DNA of 64,000 nt from Pieris napi (GCF_905475465.1 NC_062247.1:4712001-4776000); one strand, 5' to 3'. Positions 10,721-22,120 are shown, counted from the stretch's first letter. Notes: generated by a model from the sequence alone, not told the origin. Numbers and translations are program-made.

Positions 10721-11698
10721 TAAATTTTGAGATCAGATATCCCTGAGAAATAACCCTTATATGCATGTATGTAAGCATTGGCTTGGTAAATGCATAATTA
10801 AAAAATAAGATAATCATTGAAATCTTACGGACCTCAGTATAGTGTTGACAAAGAAATTAAGAAGCGCGATTATTACGAAGTATATCTGCCATATGTCAAA
10901 AACGTATTGAAAGAAGATTTTGGCTTTGAATCATAGTTTTACTGTAAGTGTGCAGTAAGTACGCCGCAGTTTAAGCGATTTAATACTATGACAGAATAAA
11001 TTAGACTGAAGCACCGAAGAGAGGTCTCTCAATAGAAGAAAATTAGTATATTTTGGTAGATTCAATATTTATAAGAATAACAAAATAGTCGCAAGTTTAG
11101 GCATTTACGATTAAATGTGCTTCTACTGCCATTCATTATACTTCAGTGATGCGTGTAGCTAATGTTTTAAAGATAAAAAGAATAGTTGCCTATCTTTTTT
11201 ATCTTCAGTCTCACATGCTTCAGGTATTGAGGGAATTGCAATAACGTAGACTGCGACGTACTGTGGCTAGTACCATTTAGTTAGTACCATTATTGCTCGA
11301 AAACTAGAGATCTTTCGTAACGTTCAGTTTTTAACAAAGATTTGTCGAATTTATGGACTAAATTGCAATTTACGAGATGAATATAATATATATATATATA
11401 TATTGTAAGCAGAAAAACACAAGAGTGAAGTTCGTCAATAGTGATTCATGTCTAACTTCACGCTATGCGTATCGTATTTTTCATTTTGTTAAGATTTGAG
11501 TATAAGGATAAATACCAGACATTATAAGTGTATTAGTGTATATAATTAATAAATCTTTTTTAAATTTAACTGTTCGTTTTGATCATAATATAAATATATA
11601 ATAGTTGATAAGTGTCTAGTGCTTTCAGCGGACATACAATTCATGGTCGTGCTTTCAAATCCTGACTGCGCACTAATGGATTTGTGTGCACTTAGCGT
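10721..11698. other. Non-coding DNA with a TA microsatellite
   Basis: No gene recognised. A (TA)n run lies near 11388-11403. Confidence 0.5.
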
Positions 11699-11711
11699 AG
11701 TGTATGTAGTG

Positions 11712-12039
11712 GGATGGTGGTGGAGATCCATCCCTGCAAGCACTGGACCCGATCTCCCCTAGCTATTAAAAGCGTATGGCCCGATCTGTGAAGGATACTT
11801 GCTGTGTCAAGTATCTTCACAAATCAGCAATGGGCGGGGAGAGGCGGACACAACCGCCGCATCGCATGTCGGGAAGCGGATAAGGCTCTGCTGTTACCGC
11901 ATCCCGCCTAAGGCGATTGTTGGTGGCACCTTGGGGTTTTAGTGGGTATGCACATTCGCGAGTCCCACATAACCCTCCCGCACTAAGCAGTCGCACCGCG
12001 GTAGGGTATGCGCAATGCATTTCCCCAAGTAAAAAAAAA
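11712..12039 (+). mobile_element. Retroposed SINE or 5'-truncated LINE with target-site duplication
   Basis: A 328-bp insert with an A10 tail (12031-12040), flanked by perfect 13-bp duplications agtgtatgtagtg at 11699-11711 and 12040-12052. The body is unusually GC-rich for this window (gtcgggaagcggataaggctc; cgcatcccgcctaaggcg) and ends gtatgcgcaatgcatttcccc. No RNA polymerase III A and B boxes are evident, so it may be a truncated LINE 3' end instead of a SINE. A weaker relative of its last part is at about 29885-30010. Confidence 0.75.
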
Positions 12040-12052
12040 AGTGTATGTAGTG

Positions 12053-12295
12053 TAGTGTAGACTCAGTTTCCGTACTTAGACACTCCCTGGCTATCTAAGT
12101 CAGCCTAGTTCCTTCCAAAAGCTCAGAAGTTTCCTGGGAACTTTGCAGGCTTCACGGAGTAACCTCACTGCGAGATGAGTTCAAGATAAGAGCGTACCAA
12201 CTCTTAAATGGTTGGTCTAAGTGTTAGATGGTAAGTGGTATTAATTAACATCAGGTGGGCATCGTGCCTGTTTGCCTAAATTAAAAAAAAAAAAC
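12053..12295 (+). repeat. Dispersed repeat plus LINE 3' UTR tail
   Basis: 12060-12175 (actcagtttccgtacttaga ... gcaggcttcacggag) matches the reverse complement of about 25720-25880. It is followed by the common LINE tail (agagcgtaccaactcttaaa ... atcaggtgggcatcgtgcctgtttgcct) and an A-rich run. Fragmentary and non-coding. Confidence 0.5.
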
Positions 12296-13243
12296 AAATA
12301 TACACCAGGAGGAAGGCAAATGAGTACGTCTTTATTTCTCTACAAAAATATTTGAAAATCGATTTACACTTAGGAGAGAGTACGTTAAACTAACATTATA
12401 TTCGCTATTAAGGCAATCGACCAAAAACCCTTTGTAAGTTTGGAAAATAAGTTTTTTGGAAATGGATTCGAGTTAATCTGGGCTTTAGCTCCACGGACCC
12501 ACTTAACCCATTTAACCCACAACAGCATATTGTATTTACTCATTATAATAAGTACTTTTACGTTATCAAGATTGTAGAAAGATTATAAAAATATCTTCAA
12601 AACTAAATAATTATCTACGTTCGCACATTGGCACAGATAACTAACTGTTAGTATTATAATTCATGCAATTGTATCTATTAAAAAAATAATTAAAATGTAT
12701 TTATTTTGTCTATTTCAAATTCGATTTATGAGCAGCAACATGATCTATCTGTAAACTTTTGTCTAATTGCACTCATTTAAGTCGTCGTCTCTTTCTGACA
12801 AATTGTATTCAGGGTTTGATAGAAAGAGACAGAAGACTAGTTGCTGTGTAATTAGACTGATTTAGATTTGATGAATAAAGGGCAATCTTTAAAAAGTTAC
12901 GACAGACCTGAGATAACTGACACGTCAATACTTAAAAGAAACATTGAAGCGATAAAATACATTTAAGTCCTTTTAGTGAACCTATGCAGAGATTTATCCC
13001 TAGTTTTTCCTATAATAATCCCCGTATTACGGCAAGGTAATACATTATTCCGTAAGTACTGTACATAGGGGAATAAGTCGAGTGCGACAGGACGTCAGCA
13101 GTGGCCGTGCGTTGAATAATTTAGTGCGCCCGAGTTGGAGAGTCTACGGATTTTGACCAGTTCTATACGTCTAGTAGGACCAAGGTTTAGCTTGTATTTT
13201 TAATTTGGTTTTCCAAAACAGGTAGAACTGCAAGCTTACAAAT
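12296..13243. other. Non-coding DNA, nothing recognised
   Basis: AT-rich stretch between repeats. No ORF over 60 codons with recognisable content. Confidence 0.5.
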
Positions 13244-13257
13244 ATTTCAGTTCTTTA

Positions 13258-13561
13258 AATAAAAATATAATAAACCAGTGGCGCTACAACCTCTTTAGGT
13301 CTTGGCCTCAGATTTCTGAATCTGTTTTATGATATTTTTTAAATCTAATAGGCAAGTAGGAGATTGGCCTCCAGTGCCTGAGACACGCCGTCGACTTTTT
13401 GGGTCTAAGACATGTCGGTTTCCTCACGATGTTTTCCTTCACCGTTCGTGCAAATATTAAAAGCGCACATAGAAAAAAGTCCAGTGGTGCACAGCCGGGG
13501 ATCGAACCTCCGACCTCAGGTATGAGAGTCGCACGCTGAAGCCACTAGGCCAACACTGCTC
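13258..13561 (-). mobile_element. tRNA-derived SINE, complete
   Basis: On the minus strand it opens with a tRNA-like head: A-box-like tggcctagtggc near 13541-13552 and B-box ggttcgatcc at 13499-13508. Next come the gtgaaggaaaacatcgtgaggaaacc core (near 13415-13445), a gtcgacggcgtgtctcaggcac segment and an AT-rich tail. Perfect 14-bp duplications atttcagttcttta flank it at 13244-13257 and 13562-13575. Transcription by RNA polymerase III and mobilisation by a partner LINE are inferred from the family type. Confidence 0.88.
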
Positions 13562-13575
13562 ATTTCAGTTCTTTA

Positions 13576-14206
13576 CTTACTCTAATCTCCAAGCGAACGG
13601 CAAATATCTTTAATCGCTATTTTAATGGTGGCCTTTAACGATGAAAGCTACTTTCGACGTTTGTTTTTTTATATCCGTAGCGCTAATGACGCAAACTTGG
13701 ATTTGTGTACTAAGAAAACTTACTATCAGGATCACTATTGAAGTTGTGGTAAGCTTTAACTGGTGTAAAAGTGTAACATATTTAATTAAAAGTAAACTTT
13801 TCACAGGTACTGTGATTGCGTAATCCGATCCTTTGTCTGGGAGACATAATTAATTTTCCAAAATTGGCCTCAAATTAGTAAGCGACAGCAACTATTTCGA
13901 TAAATAAAAAAATAAAACTAAATAATCTAGACACATAATATATAAGCAGGTGGGAATCCGGTTTTTCTACGGTGTTTCATAGATTATGTTACATAGACTG
14001 TGATCAGCTTTCTGTACTTTCAATACCAAATTTAAATTATTAATAACTCAGTGACATCCCTATAATTGTATATCAAGTTTTGTTTTACAGAAATAATATT
14101 TTCATATAAAAAGCAATTAAGCAAAGGTTTGCGTAACGTTTAGGCCAGGTGACTTGCCACGTTAATGGCCTGTCTAATGATTATCGTTTTGCGGTTACCA
14201 CGCACA
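13576..14206. other. Non-coding spacer
   Basis: Nothing recognised. The two overlapping 60-codon frames at 13622-13823 lie on opposite strands and have no recognisable motif. Confidence 0.45.
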
Positions 14207-14563
14207 CTAACCCTAGAAAGATAACGTTATTTTTTTGTACTGAAAAGATAAACATGCGCCTGAGAGGCGCACTGTTTTAATAGCAGTTTTTTTTTATGAA
14301 TGTCAATTTTTTTTATTTCATTCACTACTGTAAATTGTTGAATTATTAATAAGTAAATAAAATACATAAGTATTATCATAAATTTTTATTCAAAATATGA
14401 AAATTTGTAGGTATTTATAAACCCTTAACAAAAATTTGAAGTCTTCTGTACTTAGGTAGAAATTTTTAAAAATAGGTAACTTTTATAGTGTTTTTTTCTT
14501 ATTAATTAATTAATTATAATATAATCAGTCTCAATTTAAAAAAAATACTGGAAAAATCAACGG

Positions 14564-14931
14564 CTAAAGACAATTGTTGCAAATATCTTTTTTATGTTCT
14601 CCGCACACTGTCTTTTTACATTTTGTGCAACTCATCTTGGACATTCTCTTCTTTTTTTTGTATATAAGCAGTACAGTACCGTCGAATTTTAGCTGGAGGT
14701 TCCTCATCAGCTTCTTCAGACATCTCTCGGTTAGTCTGTGGGAGGATATTCTCAATACTTTCTCTTGAATAATCTCGTCAGTTATAAATAACTCAAAGCA
14801 TGGAAGTGGTTCAAAAATATTTCAAGACATGCGACTAGGCCCTCTATTGGAATGAACTATATTGATTTCAGACGTTCTTCTGTTATTTTGTCCTTTAGCA
14901 GTAGCCCAAACATGCCTATTCTTGCCCCTGA
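14564..14931 (-). pseudogene. piggyBac transposase remnant, N-terminal core and C-terminal Cys-rich domain
   Basis: Read on the minus strand from 14931, one frame gives a GKNRHVWATAKGQNN segment followed by LPCFELFITDEIIQE, both typical of the piggyBac region before the catalytic core. After frameshifts, 14564-14640 gives CTKCKKTVCGEHKKDICNNC, the cysteine/histidine-rich DNA-binding end of the protein, and a stop. The DDD catalytic domain is absent: sequence jumps from the TDEII segment to an EEADEEPPAKIRR-like linker. A one-to-two base shift at about 14932 separates this part from the N-terminal frame. Confidence 0.8.
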
Positions 14932-15171
14932 TCATATCATTAGGCGGCGTTGGTCATGTCCAGTATTTTCAGTGACATTCTGCGATGAAGGATCAATCGA
15001 ATTGTTATAAATCATAGCTTCAACTACGTACTCATCATCAGTATCGCTTTGCACATTGTCTTCACTTACATGGTCCTCGATCTCACTGTCACTGCCGACA
15101 TCTGCGCCTTCATCTTCTTCATTCAATAAATAAACAATTTCTCTTTCATCCAACTCTCTTCTGCACGCCAT
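14932..15171 (-). pseudogene. piggyBac transposase N-terminus (acidic)
   Basis: A 79-residue frame with a strongly acidic segment (EEDEGADVGSDSEIEDH; QSDTDDEY), as in the N-termini of piggyBac transposases. It starts MACRRELDEREI just inside the element's right end, where the family places its start codon. It stops at 14932, where a small frameshift cuts it off from the rest of the domain at 14564-14931. Broken and not expected to work. Confidence 0.75.
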
Positions 15172-15672
15172 GATGCGAAAACGCTCCTAAAAACAATTAA
15201 TTACAATAAGTATTCACCAATAAAAAAAACCTACCTTTAAACTTACCGTACATTGGTAAAAAATTATAAAAACAAAATCACTATGAAAGTGGCGAAAGTT
15301 ACACAAAAGATAAACATGCGCCTCCCGAGCGCAACGCATCGCTCTATCAGCAAACCTGTGGTACTTACCGAACAGAAGAAGCCGTCTCTCGGAAGTGATG
15401 ACCAAGGACTGAATTGGCCCGGAAACACAAACTTGTATGCGCGTCGGTAACAAAATGGCAGCGAAATATATATTTCGCGGGCGCCTCTGAGGCGCACGTT
15501 ATCTTTCTAGGGCTAATTACGTATACGTTAGCACGTGATTAATATAAACGGAATCAGCTATTGGTTTGTATTAAACAAACATCAGTCTAAAGAACACGAA
15601 TCAACAAAATACAGTAATTGGTTTAAGCAGATTTTTCAAGAAGATAGAATACAAAAGCAGGCCGATCACTAA

Positions 15673-17667
15673 GGGTCTTTTCACACGTACCACAACCATA
15701 CCACACCACAACCACACCTCAACCACACCACGTGGCCGGGCGTATATTTTGTATTGAAAATGAATAGGACTATTCACACGTACCACATCTTGCAGTCGTT
15801 ATCGACCGTGTGTGTGATACCGACCACATCGCAACCACAACGCGACCAGCAGCGGCACTGCGAACTAGTGGCCGACCACATCGCAAACAACACGTTGCGT
15901 AGACGCACTGACAGTGCGCGCCCGCAGCTTTTGCCCTCCCCCGGTTTATTCATTCTGCGTTCGACTAAGGTGACAATGTTTCCTCTTCGAATTCCATGAG
16001 TTTGGTCAGTCAACTCCGGCTTTCATAGCGGAAACACGTTCCGCAACTGAGTCAGCACACGACGTAACCGCATCGCAACTACTGGCGACAATGCAACCAC
16101 AACGACATTTTGTCGGTACCACAACGCAACTACAAAAAGTTGCAGCGACACTATTCACACGTATATACTGCTTCACAGCATTTTGTCGTTGCAATGTGGT
16201 GTAGTTATAGACCAGTGCCGATAATTTTTGAAACCTAAAAAAATTACAGTAGGATGAAACCCATTAGAAAAGCTGGGGAATATGATCAAAATGAAAGGAA
16301 AAATAAATTACGGTCGATCTGAGGTCGGGAAGGGGTAGGGGGGGAGTTTTAAGGGTAAAAAACGGTTTATCTCGATTTCCGGCAAAACTACAAGTCCTAT
16401 CGAAGAAAGTTAAATGGCAAAGTTGGAGATAATAAAAAGATCTAAAACTTTTGTATTCACACATTTTTCACATAACCTCAAAATTTATGAGAAAATTTCA
16501 AAAAACCAAGTTTTTGGTTTTTTATTTTTATCTTTACCAAAATTTTTTTTTTTTTAACGAAATTTGGTGAAAACTTACCTTTATATGTCCCAAATACACT
16601 GTAATTTATTTTATTAAAAATATTTATTTGTTCACCTTATTTTGAATTAATATCGAAAAAACACCCTAATTTTCAATCGAAAATTCTGACGTCAAAATTT
16701 CAGCTTTTTTCAAAAAGTTGGTGTGCTTTCAGTTCGTTGAAATCTCTACTTTCCTATGGTAAAAAAATATATATATATTACCATAGTAAATCTTCTCAGA
16801 AAACGCAAAAAATCGTATACAGTAACGCCCAGACCTGTCATCCCCTTCCTTACTTCTCTATGAAATACGAAAATTTTAGCCCATCTAAAGGCTAAATTTT
16901 TTTTTTAAGTCACTCAGGTATATATAAATTATCTTAAAATAGTAATAAATAGGCATCTGATTATAATTTAAAGAAGATTCATAGAGAAGTAGGGAAGGGG
17001 ATGACAGGTCAGGGCGTTACTGCATACGATTTTTTGCGTTTTCTGAGAAGATTTACTAAGGTAATATATATATATTTTTTTACCATAGGAAAGTAGAGAT
17101 TTCAACGAACTGAAAGCATACCAACTTTTTGAAAAAAGCTGAAATTTTGACGTCAGAATTTTCGATTGAAAATTAGGGTGTTTTTTCGATATTAATTCAA
17201 AATAAGGTGAACAAATAAATATTTTTAATCAAATAAATTACAGTGTATTTGGGACATAGAAAGGTAAGTTTTCACCAAATTTTGTTAAAAAAAAATAAGT
17301 TTTGTTAAAGATAAAAATAAAAAACCAAAAACTTGGTTTTTTGAAATTTTCACATAAATTTTGAGGTTATGTGAAAAATGTGTGAATACAAAAGTTTTAG
17401 ATCTTTTTATTATCTCCAACTTTGCCATTTAACTTTCTTCGATAGGACTTGTAGTTTTGCCGGAAATCGAGATAAACCGTTTTTTACCCTTAAAACTCCC
17501 CCCCTACCCCTTCCCGACCTCAGATCGACCGTAATTTATTTTTCCTTTCATTTTGATCATATTCTCCAGCTTTTCTAATGGGTTTCATCCTACTGTAATT
17601 TTTTTCACTTTTTATTTATTTTAAAGGCTATCTGCACTGGTCTATTATGGTACGTGTGAAACAGCCC
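15673..17667. mobile_element. DNA transposon with subterminal repeats and an internal giant hairpin
   Basis: Ends are imperfect inverted repeats: GGGTCTTTTCACACGTACC at 15673 and GGTACGTGTGAAACAGCCC ending at 17667. TAA lies just outside on the left and TTA on the right, so a clean duplication is not visible. Terminal GGGCTGTTTCAC-type repeats are reminiscent of PIF/Harbinger-like MITEs. The left 560 bp is full of accacaa/cgaccaca repeats, perhaps transposase-binding sites. The rest is the long inverted repeat at 16237-17604. There is no transposase ORF. Confidence 0.7.
16237..17604. repeat. 1.37-kb near-perfect palindrome
   Basis: Arms 16237-16864 and 16978-17604 are reverse complements with only scattered differences, around a 113-bp loop. 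The outer block atagaccagtgc (16206) and gcactggtctat (17633) extends the symmetry. The arms hold poly-T/A tracts and a GGGGTAGGGGGGGAG block. Both arms give the same 66-codon frame, simply because they mirror each other. Confidence 0.92.
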
Positions 17668-17670
17668 TTA

Positions 17671-19100
17671 GAGTTGAGGCGTTGGCAGCCTTTGAGATAG
17701 ACGACTGTTGAAAGTCATATTGTATATTTGATTCCGGTAATTACTGATTTAAAAAATTATTTTACTTCAATCATTGGAATCGATTTGAAATATTGTTAAA
17801 TAAAGATTTCCCGTAAAAAAATTCTAGTATATATTAAAATACTATTTGATCATATTATATTTCTATATACCTCATATATTTACCAATAGCGATAGCAATA
17901 TAATATCTATTAAGGTTTACTATACCTATTCAAAGTATTAGGTACTCTGAAAAATTGCGCTAACAGATATATTTTATTACAAAGAAAGGATTTAGACTAA
18001 AACAGTTAACAGTGGTTATCGCCCGCACAAGTCTTTCGTCAACGTTCTATTTATCTATGGTTCTTATCATGACGTGATTATATTATGTAACTAATTTTAG
18101 TTTGTGCACATTATGACCGCCTTTGCCAGTATGTTATTAAAATAAATATCAATAAAGTTATCATACCATAAAACTAACACGTGAAAATATATTTCCAAAA
18201 TATGCGAAAGAAAATCCTTTATATAATGCTTTATTACATTAAATAAGAAAAAAGAATAATAAATACTTTAAAAAAACTCTAAATACCTCATGTCTTATTC
18301 TTTGAATAATTCGACGAAAACCTTTTATCTATCTACGAAATTACTTCGCGAATTGCTTAAGATATCTAATGAGATCATTTCGGATGTTATGACGCAAATC
18401 ATTTATGAAATGGCCTGTCTTATTCACAGAATGTTTTAACTTTTATGAAAAAAGTCCTAAATATAAAACCTTTTTAGGAATACAACTTTTTTAAGACGTT
18501 AAAAATGTGTTCGGCAAAGAATACAATCTATTTACGTAAAGGAATTTAAAAAGTTAAAAGAAACCTAGATTCGCGAGTGAGCTTTGTTCTGTTTTAAGAA
18601 AAGAAGTCTTTTAAAAAATTCTATCATTCTTTTTTCAAAAAACTGTCGTAAGAACTTTAATGGAAACCTTGTTTTGTAGTGGAGTTTGTCAACTTTCTTT
18701 GGACTTAGTTGTGAAGTGAGAAATGACAATATTTAGTTGCTGCTATTTGTTTCAAAGTATTAGCCTGAAAAGGTGTGATAAGACTACAGCAATGGAGCAT
18801 TTTATTTACGCAAGCATAATACATTTTAGATAAAATATATATTAAAACATGTTTATTGTTTTATAATAAAATCTTCCAAACTATGAATTCTGAGTTAGTC
18901 TAACTGTCCAGATAAGCTCACAAAACGTATAAAAATTATGCTAGCTGAATTGGATTTCGATTCTGCAGAGACCTATTAAATATTTTAGCATGACTCTGAT
19001 GGTTCCAAAAACTAACACAGACAGCGCCCGCTTATTACAACTCTCAGCCACACTCAAATAAAGTCAGCTATACGACTTTTGTTTGAATAGATGTACCACT
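17671..19100. other. AT-rich non-coding DNA
   Basis: I see nothing that supports a gene or recognisable repeat. Confidence 0.5.
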
Positions 19101-19104
19101 AAGG

Positions 19105-19258
19105 CTACTATTTTTAAAATTGTTTTAAACAAATACCATGCACCACGGAATAATTGTGATCTCTCTCACAATACAGGGGCACCCTAGTGTGGGGAGTAGC
19201 GTTAGATCAATTTTGTTACAACCATATTTCTTTCATGAATAAAGTTTTATTATTATTA
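19105..19258 (+). mobile_element. Possible non-LTR 3' end with (ATT)n tail
   Basis: Sequence ending atgaataaagtttt followed by (ATT)n has the shape of a LINE 3' end (AATAAA then a simple-repeat tail). The part above it (tctctctcacaatacaggggc) is not clearly coding. Family not recognised. Confidence 0.35.
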
Positions 19259-19261
19259 TTA

Positions 19262-19602
19262 AGCTATTGCATAGATTTTATCGCGGGCTTTGAGCGCGGC
19301 GACCGAATCAAGAAATTCCGTAACGAAAAAAACCTAACACGCGATGACGTAATATAGATGCGGCCAATACACGTTAGAGCGGGACAGAACGCATACTGCG
19401 TATTCACATCTCTCTGACAAGATCGGTGCAGCCGGTGCGCGTTAGAGTGAGACAGACTATATAGGCGAGTTAGTCTGAGTCTGGTAGAGTGGTAGATTGA
19501 ATTAATTTATCAAAGAAAAAAACTTGAATTAATATCAAAGAAAAAAAATACTGCATAAATAATTATAATTGAATACGTTGTAAAAAAAATTATGCAATAG
19601 CT
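19262..19602. mobile_element. MITE with TTA duplication
   Basis: Terminal inverted repeats agctattgcata..tttt and its mirror at 19583-19602 bound 341 bp with no ORF. TTA occurs directly outside both ends (19259-19261 and 19603-19605), which fits the 3-bp TWA target of PIF/Harbinger elements. Confidence 0.65.
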
Positions 19603-19721
19603 TTATCGCGGCAGTCCCCGAGTGCCACACGTTTTTTTTTTTAGATTGAAACACATATGAAATGAGATCATACCTGCGTGAACATAGTTAAAATATATGT
19701 AAAAACAGAGAATTTTCACTA

Positions 19722-19960
19722 TTATTATTATTATTATTTATTAACACACTGGCAGCTTTTAATAAGCTGATGCGTGTGTATTATGGGATTTGGAGAAACT
19801 TACCCAGTCTATTTTTAAAGGTGTTCACAGAAGGTGTACTGATCACACTTTCCGGAAGCCTATTCCAGTCGGCCACTACACGGTTTGGGAAAAAGTTCTT
19901 TAGGGAATTTGTGTTGTGTTGAGTGGTCTTAAGTTTTAAAGAACTACCCCTCAAATGTGT
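19722..19960 (-). mobile_element. 5'-truncated LINE 3' end with target-site duplication
   Basis: On the minus strand it encodes FFPNRVVADWNRLPESVISTPS and then VNTFKNRLGKF, the classic C-terminal end of CR1/Daphne-like ORF2 proteins, then a stop, a short 3' UTR and an (ATT)n tail. Perfect 10-bp duplications attttcacta lie at 19712-19721 and 19961-19970. About 240 bp remains, so it was truncated on insertion. Confidence 0.85.
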
Positions 19961-19970
19961 ATTTTCACTA

Positions 19971-20865
19971 TACGTAATTTGTATTTATAAATGAACAAGT
20001 TATTAATTGTTTTTCGGGATTATATGCGATATTCCGTTAAAATTGTATTTAATTTACAAAATACGCTGTGTCAGCGTTTTATATTTGGAATTTCATTTTC
20101 ACCTTGACAAGGGTTGAGATAGATAACGCACTCCGGTTAATATTTCAAACCTAAGTCAAGTTTATGATGAAAAATCATTAATCCACAGAATGTGAATTAT
20201 TTTTTTGACAAGTGTGATGAGTAAATAAGAAATGTTACTTAGCTTATGAAGTCAAACGTCATATTTTTAACATTCAATCTTTTAATATTATAGTAACACG
20301 TTGTTACCAAACTTTTTATATTTGTTTTAATTGTACTATTCATCAATTTTTAATTATTACTACATTCTTAACCTACATATAAGAATATTGTATAATTGTG
20401 TGTTGAAAATAAATCGATTCTCTGTTATATGTTTAAATAATGATATAAATTACGTGTTGTATTAGTTTCTTAAACATTAACTCTGGATTTTACAGAACTG
20501 ACAAGGCGTTTGGCCGCAATCCTGCCTGATTTAAGATGTGGCCTATTGAAGGGATCACCTGTCCAGGTGATCTGAAATGATTATTTAGCTGCCGCTTGAA
20601 TGAACCTATTTATATCTATATTTTGGAAGAAGAGGGCACTCCACGAGTCCTTCGCTGTTCAGGAACGCACGATCCAAAGGATTAGGGATATCAACAACGA
20701 AGGGGTCAAAATTTCAGCGTGCTTTTTTTTATTTTAGACGAGCGTAGTTTGAAAGTGGATGACGGAACCAGATTGTGTTCAAAGGCCCATTTGCCGGAGT
20801 GCATTCTATAGAAGAGTGTAATATAATTCGTTTAGCGTGCCTTTCAATAAACCTAGCAACATAGA
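19971..20865. other. Non-coding DNA with a degraded dispersed repeat
   Basis: No gene. 20510-20720 (ccgcaatcctgcctgattt; gggcactccacgagtcctt) resembles a decayed lepidopteran LINE 3' region, but I cannot place it with confidence. Confidence 0.4.
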
Positions 20866-20869
20866 CAAT

Positions 20870-21130
20870 TTATTAATAAGCCTTTATTGCTGACTTCTAG
20901 CGTAATATATATATAAATATTGTTTTAGTTACAAAACCTACCTAAATCTAATACATTAGTTGTGTCGGTTTTGGTGATCAGCGTATATTGTGACAGATAG
21001 GCCTCTTCAAGCTGCTTCCATTTTTTTCTAATGTTAGCTCTTATTGTCCAAGTCGTGTCTCCTATTCTCATTATATTGTTTGCGTGTCTCTGTTTTCTCT
21101 TTTCATTCTTCCAGTGTTCTCAAAGACAAT
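20870..21130 (-). mobile_element. Relic of the same RTE-type LINE family, 3' end
   Basis: On the minus strand a frame reads MRIGDTTWTIRANIRKKWKQ then LEEAYLSQ, parallel to the ORF2 C-terminus at 6290-6375 (IWTRIAKNRTEWKSLEEAYVERQ). It is followed by gtcagcaataaaggct, like the intact element's 3' UTR. It is diverged and truncated. Confidence 0.6.
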
Positions 21131-21514
21131 TCAGAGTGGCGATATAAACTATCTTATTCTCGATTGGGGTTTGAGTGTTTGAACTAATAACTCGATAACC
21201 CCCACGGTGACTAGCCGGGAGAAGTGTGTTTGATCGAAAATCCGTTGGTCCTTTTCCATTTTTTTTGTTTTTGTCTTGATCTTCAAATTAAAGAAAAAAT
21301 ATTAACTTAATTCAATTAACTAAGATTACATTTAATAAAAAAAAACAGTTATAAATTTAGTTAACGATACTTACAGCTAGTATGTATAGTATATGGTTTC
21401 ATTAACCCACATTCTGAGATAATTAACAAATATATTTGTTGTATATTCCTATTAAATTTCATATTGTATACATTGTCGTCATATTCTTAGCATACAAAAT
21501 TGAATTTGTATGTT

Positions 21515-21645
21515 TACCCTCAAGAAAAGGGCGTACCAATTTTTAAAGGCAACGCATTCGCGAACCTACTGGCATTGTTAGTGTCCATGGGCGGCAACAT
21601 CAGGTGAGCCTCCTGCCGTTTGCGTTTGATATTTTTTGTTACCAA
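21515..21645 (+). mobile_element. LINE 3' UTR fragment
   Basis: Carries the common tail tcaagaaaagggcgtaccaa ... ggcaacgcattcgcgaac ... gtccatgggcggcaacatca ... gagcctcctgccgtttgc. Non-coding remnant. Confidence 0.65.
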
Positions 21646-21804
21646 GCGTATCATTTTTCATATTATAATCGACTTTATTTTGTATAATGCATGTTATAAG
21701 ATATGCTTTTGTATTTTTATGTTAGTAACGCGATATATTATGTTACAACTCTTTTAAGCTGTAAAATTATTAAAAAGTTTGTGTGAGGCTGGGAATTATA
21801 AAAT

Positions 21805-22120
21805 ACTAGCTGACCGGGCAAACACCGTTTTGTCATGTATAACATATATAATAAAAAAATAGGGGTTGATCGTAGAGGGGTGAAAGTTAGGGGTTGTATG
21901 TATATTTTAATGCTGTATCATAAAAACAGAAAAAAATATCTAAAGATATTTAGGGGTGGACGGACTACCTTTAACATTTCGGGGGATGAAAAATAGATGT
22001 TGTCCGATTCTTAGACATACCCAATATACACAAAATTTCATGAGAATCGGTCGAGTCGTTTCGGAGGAGTTTAACCGAAATATCGAAAAATAGGACTCGT
22101 TTTTATTAAACTTTGTGTGA
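21805..22120 (-). mobile_element. Helitron-like repeat, 3' part
   Basis: Begins actagctgaccgggcaaac, the reverse complement of a ...CAGCTAGT end as in the copies at 6742 and 48898. Further right it carries the tcatgagaatcggtcgagtcgttt segment common in these repeats. Interior differs from the other two, so it is another subfamily. The right boundary is approximate. Confidence 0.5.

Larger units (their letters stand above)
14211..15512 (-). mobile_element. Internally deleted piggyBac element
   Basis: Terminal inverted repeats CCCTAGAAAGATAACGT (left) and ACGTTATCTTTCTAGGG (right) are those of the piggyBac superfamily. Subterminal palindromes gcgcctgagaggcgc and gcgcctctgaggcgc lie inside each end. 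The flanking 4-bp duplication is CTAA on both sides (14207-14210 and 15513-15516) instead of the usual TTAA. Inside, on the minus strand, are the acidic transposase N-terminus and the cysteine-rich C-terminus, with the catalytic middle missing. It is therefore a 1.3-kb non-autonomous derivative that would need transposase from elsewhere. Confidence 0.9.

Noticed and set aside
16264..17578. Two near-identical 66-residue frames on opposite strands (16264-16464 and 17378-17578)
   Set aside because: They are the same stretch seen in the two arms of the palindrome. There is no start context or known motif, so they are not taken as genes.
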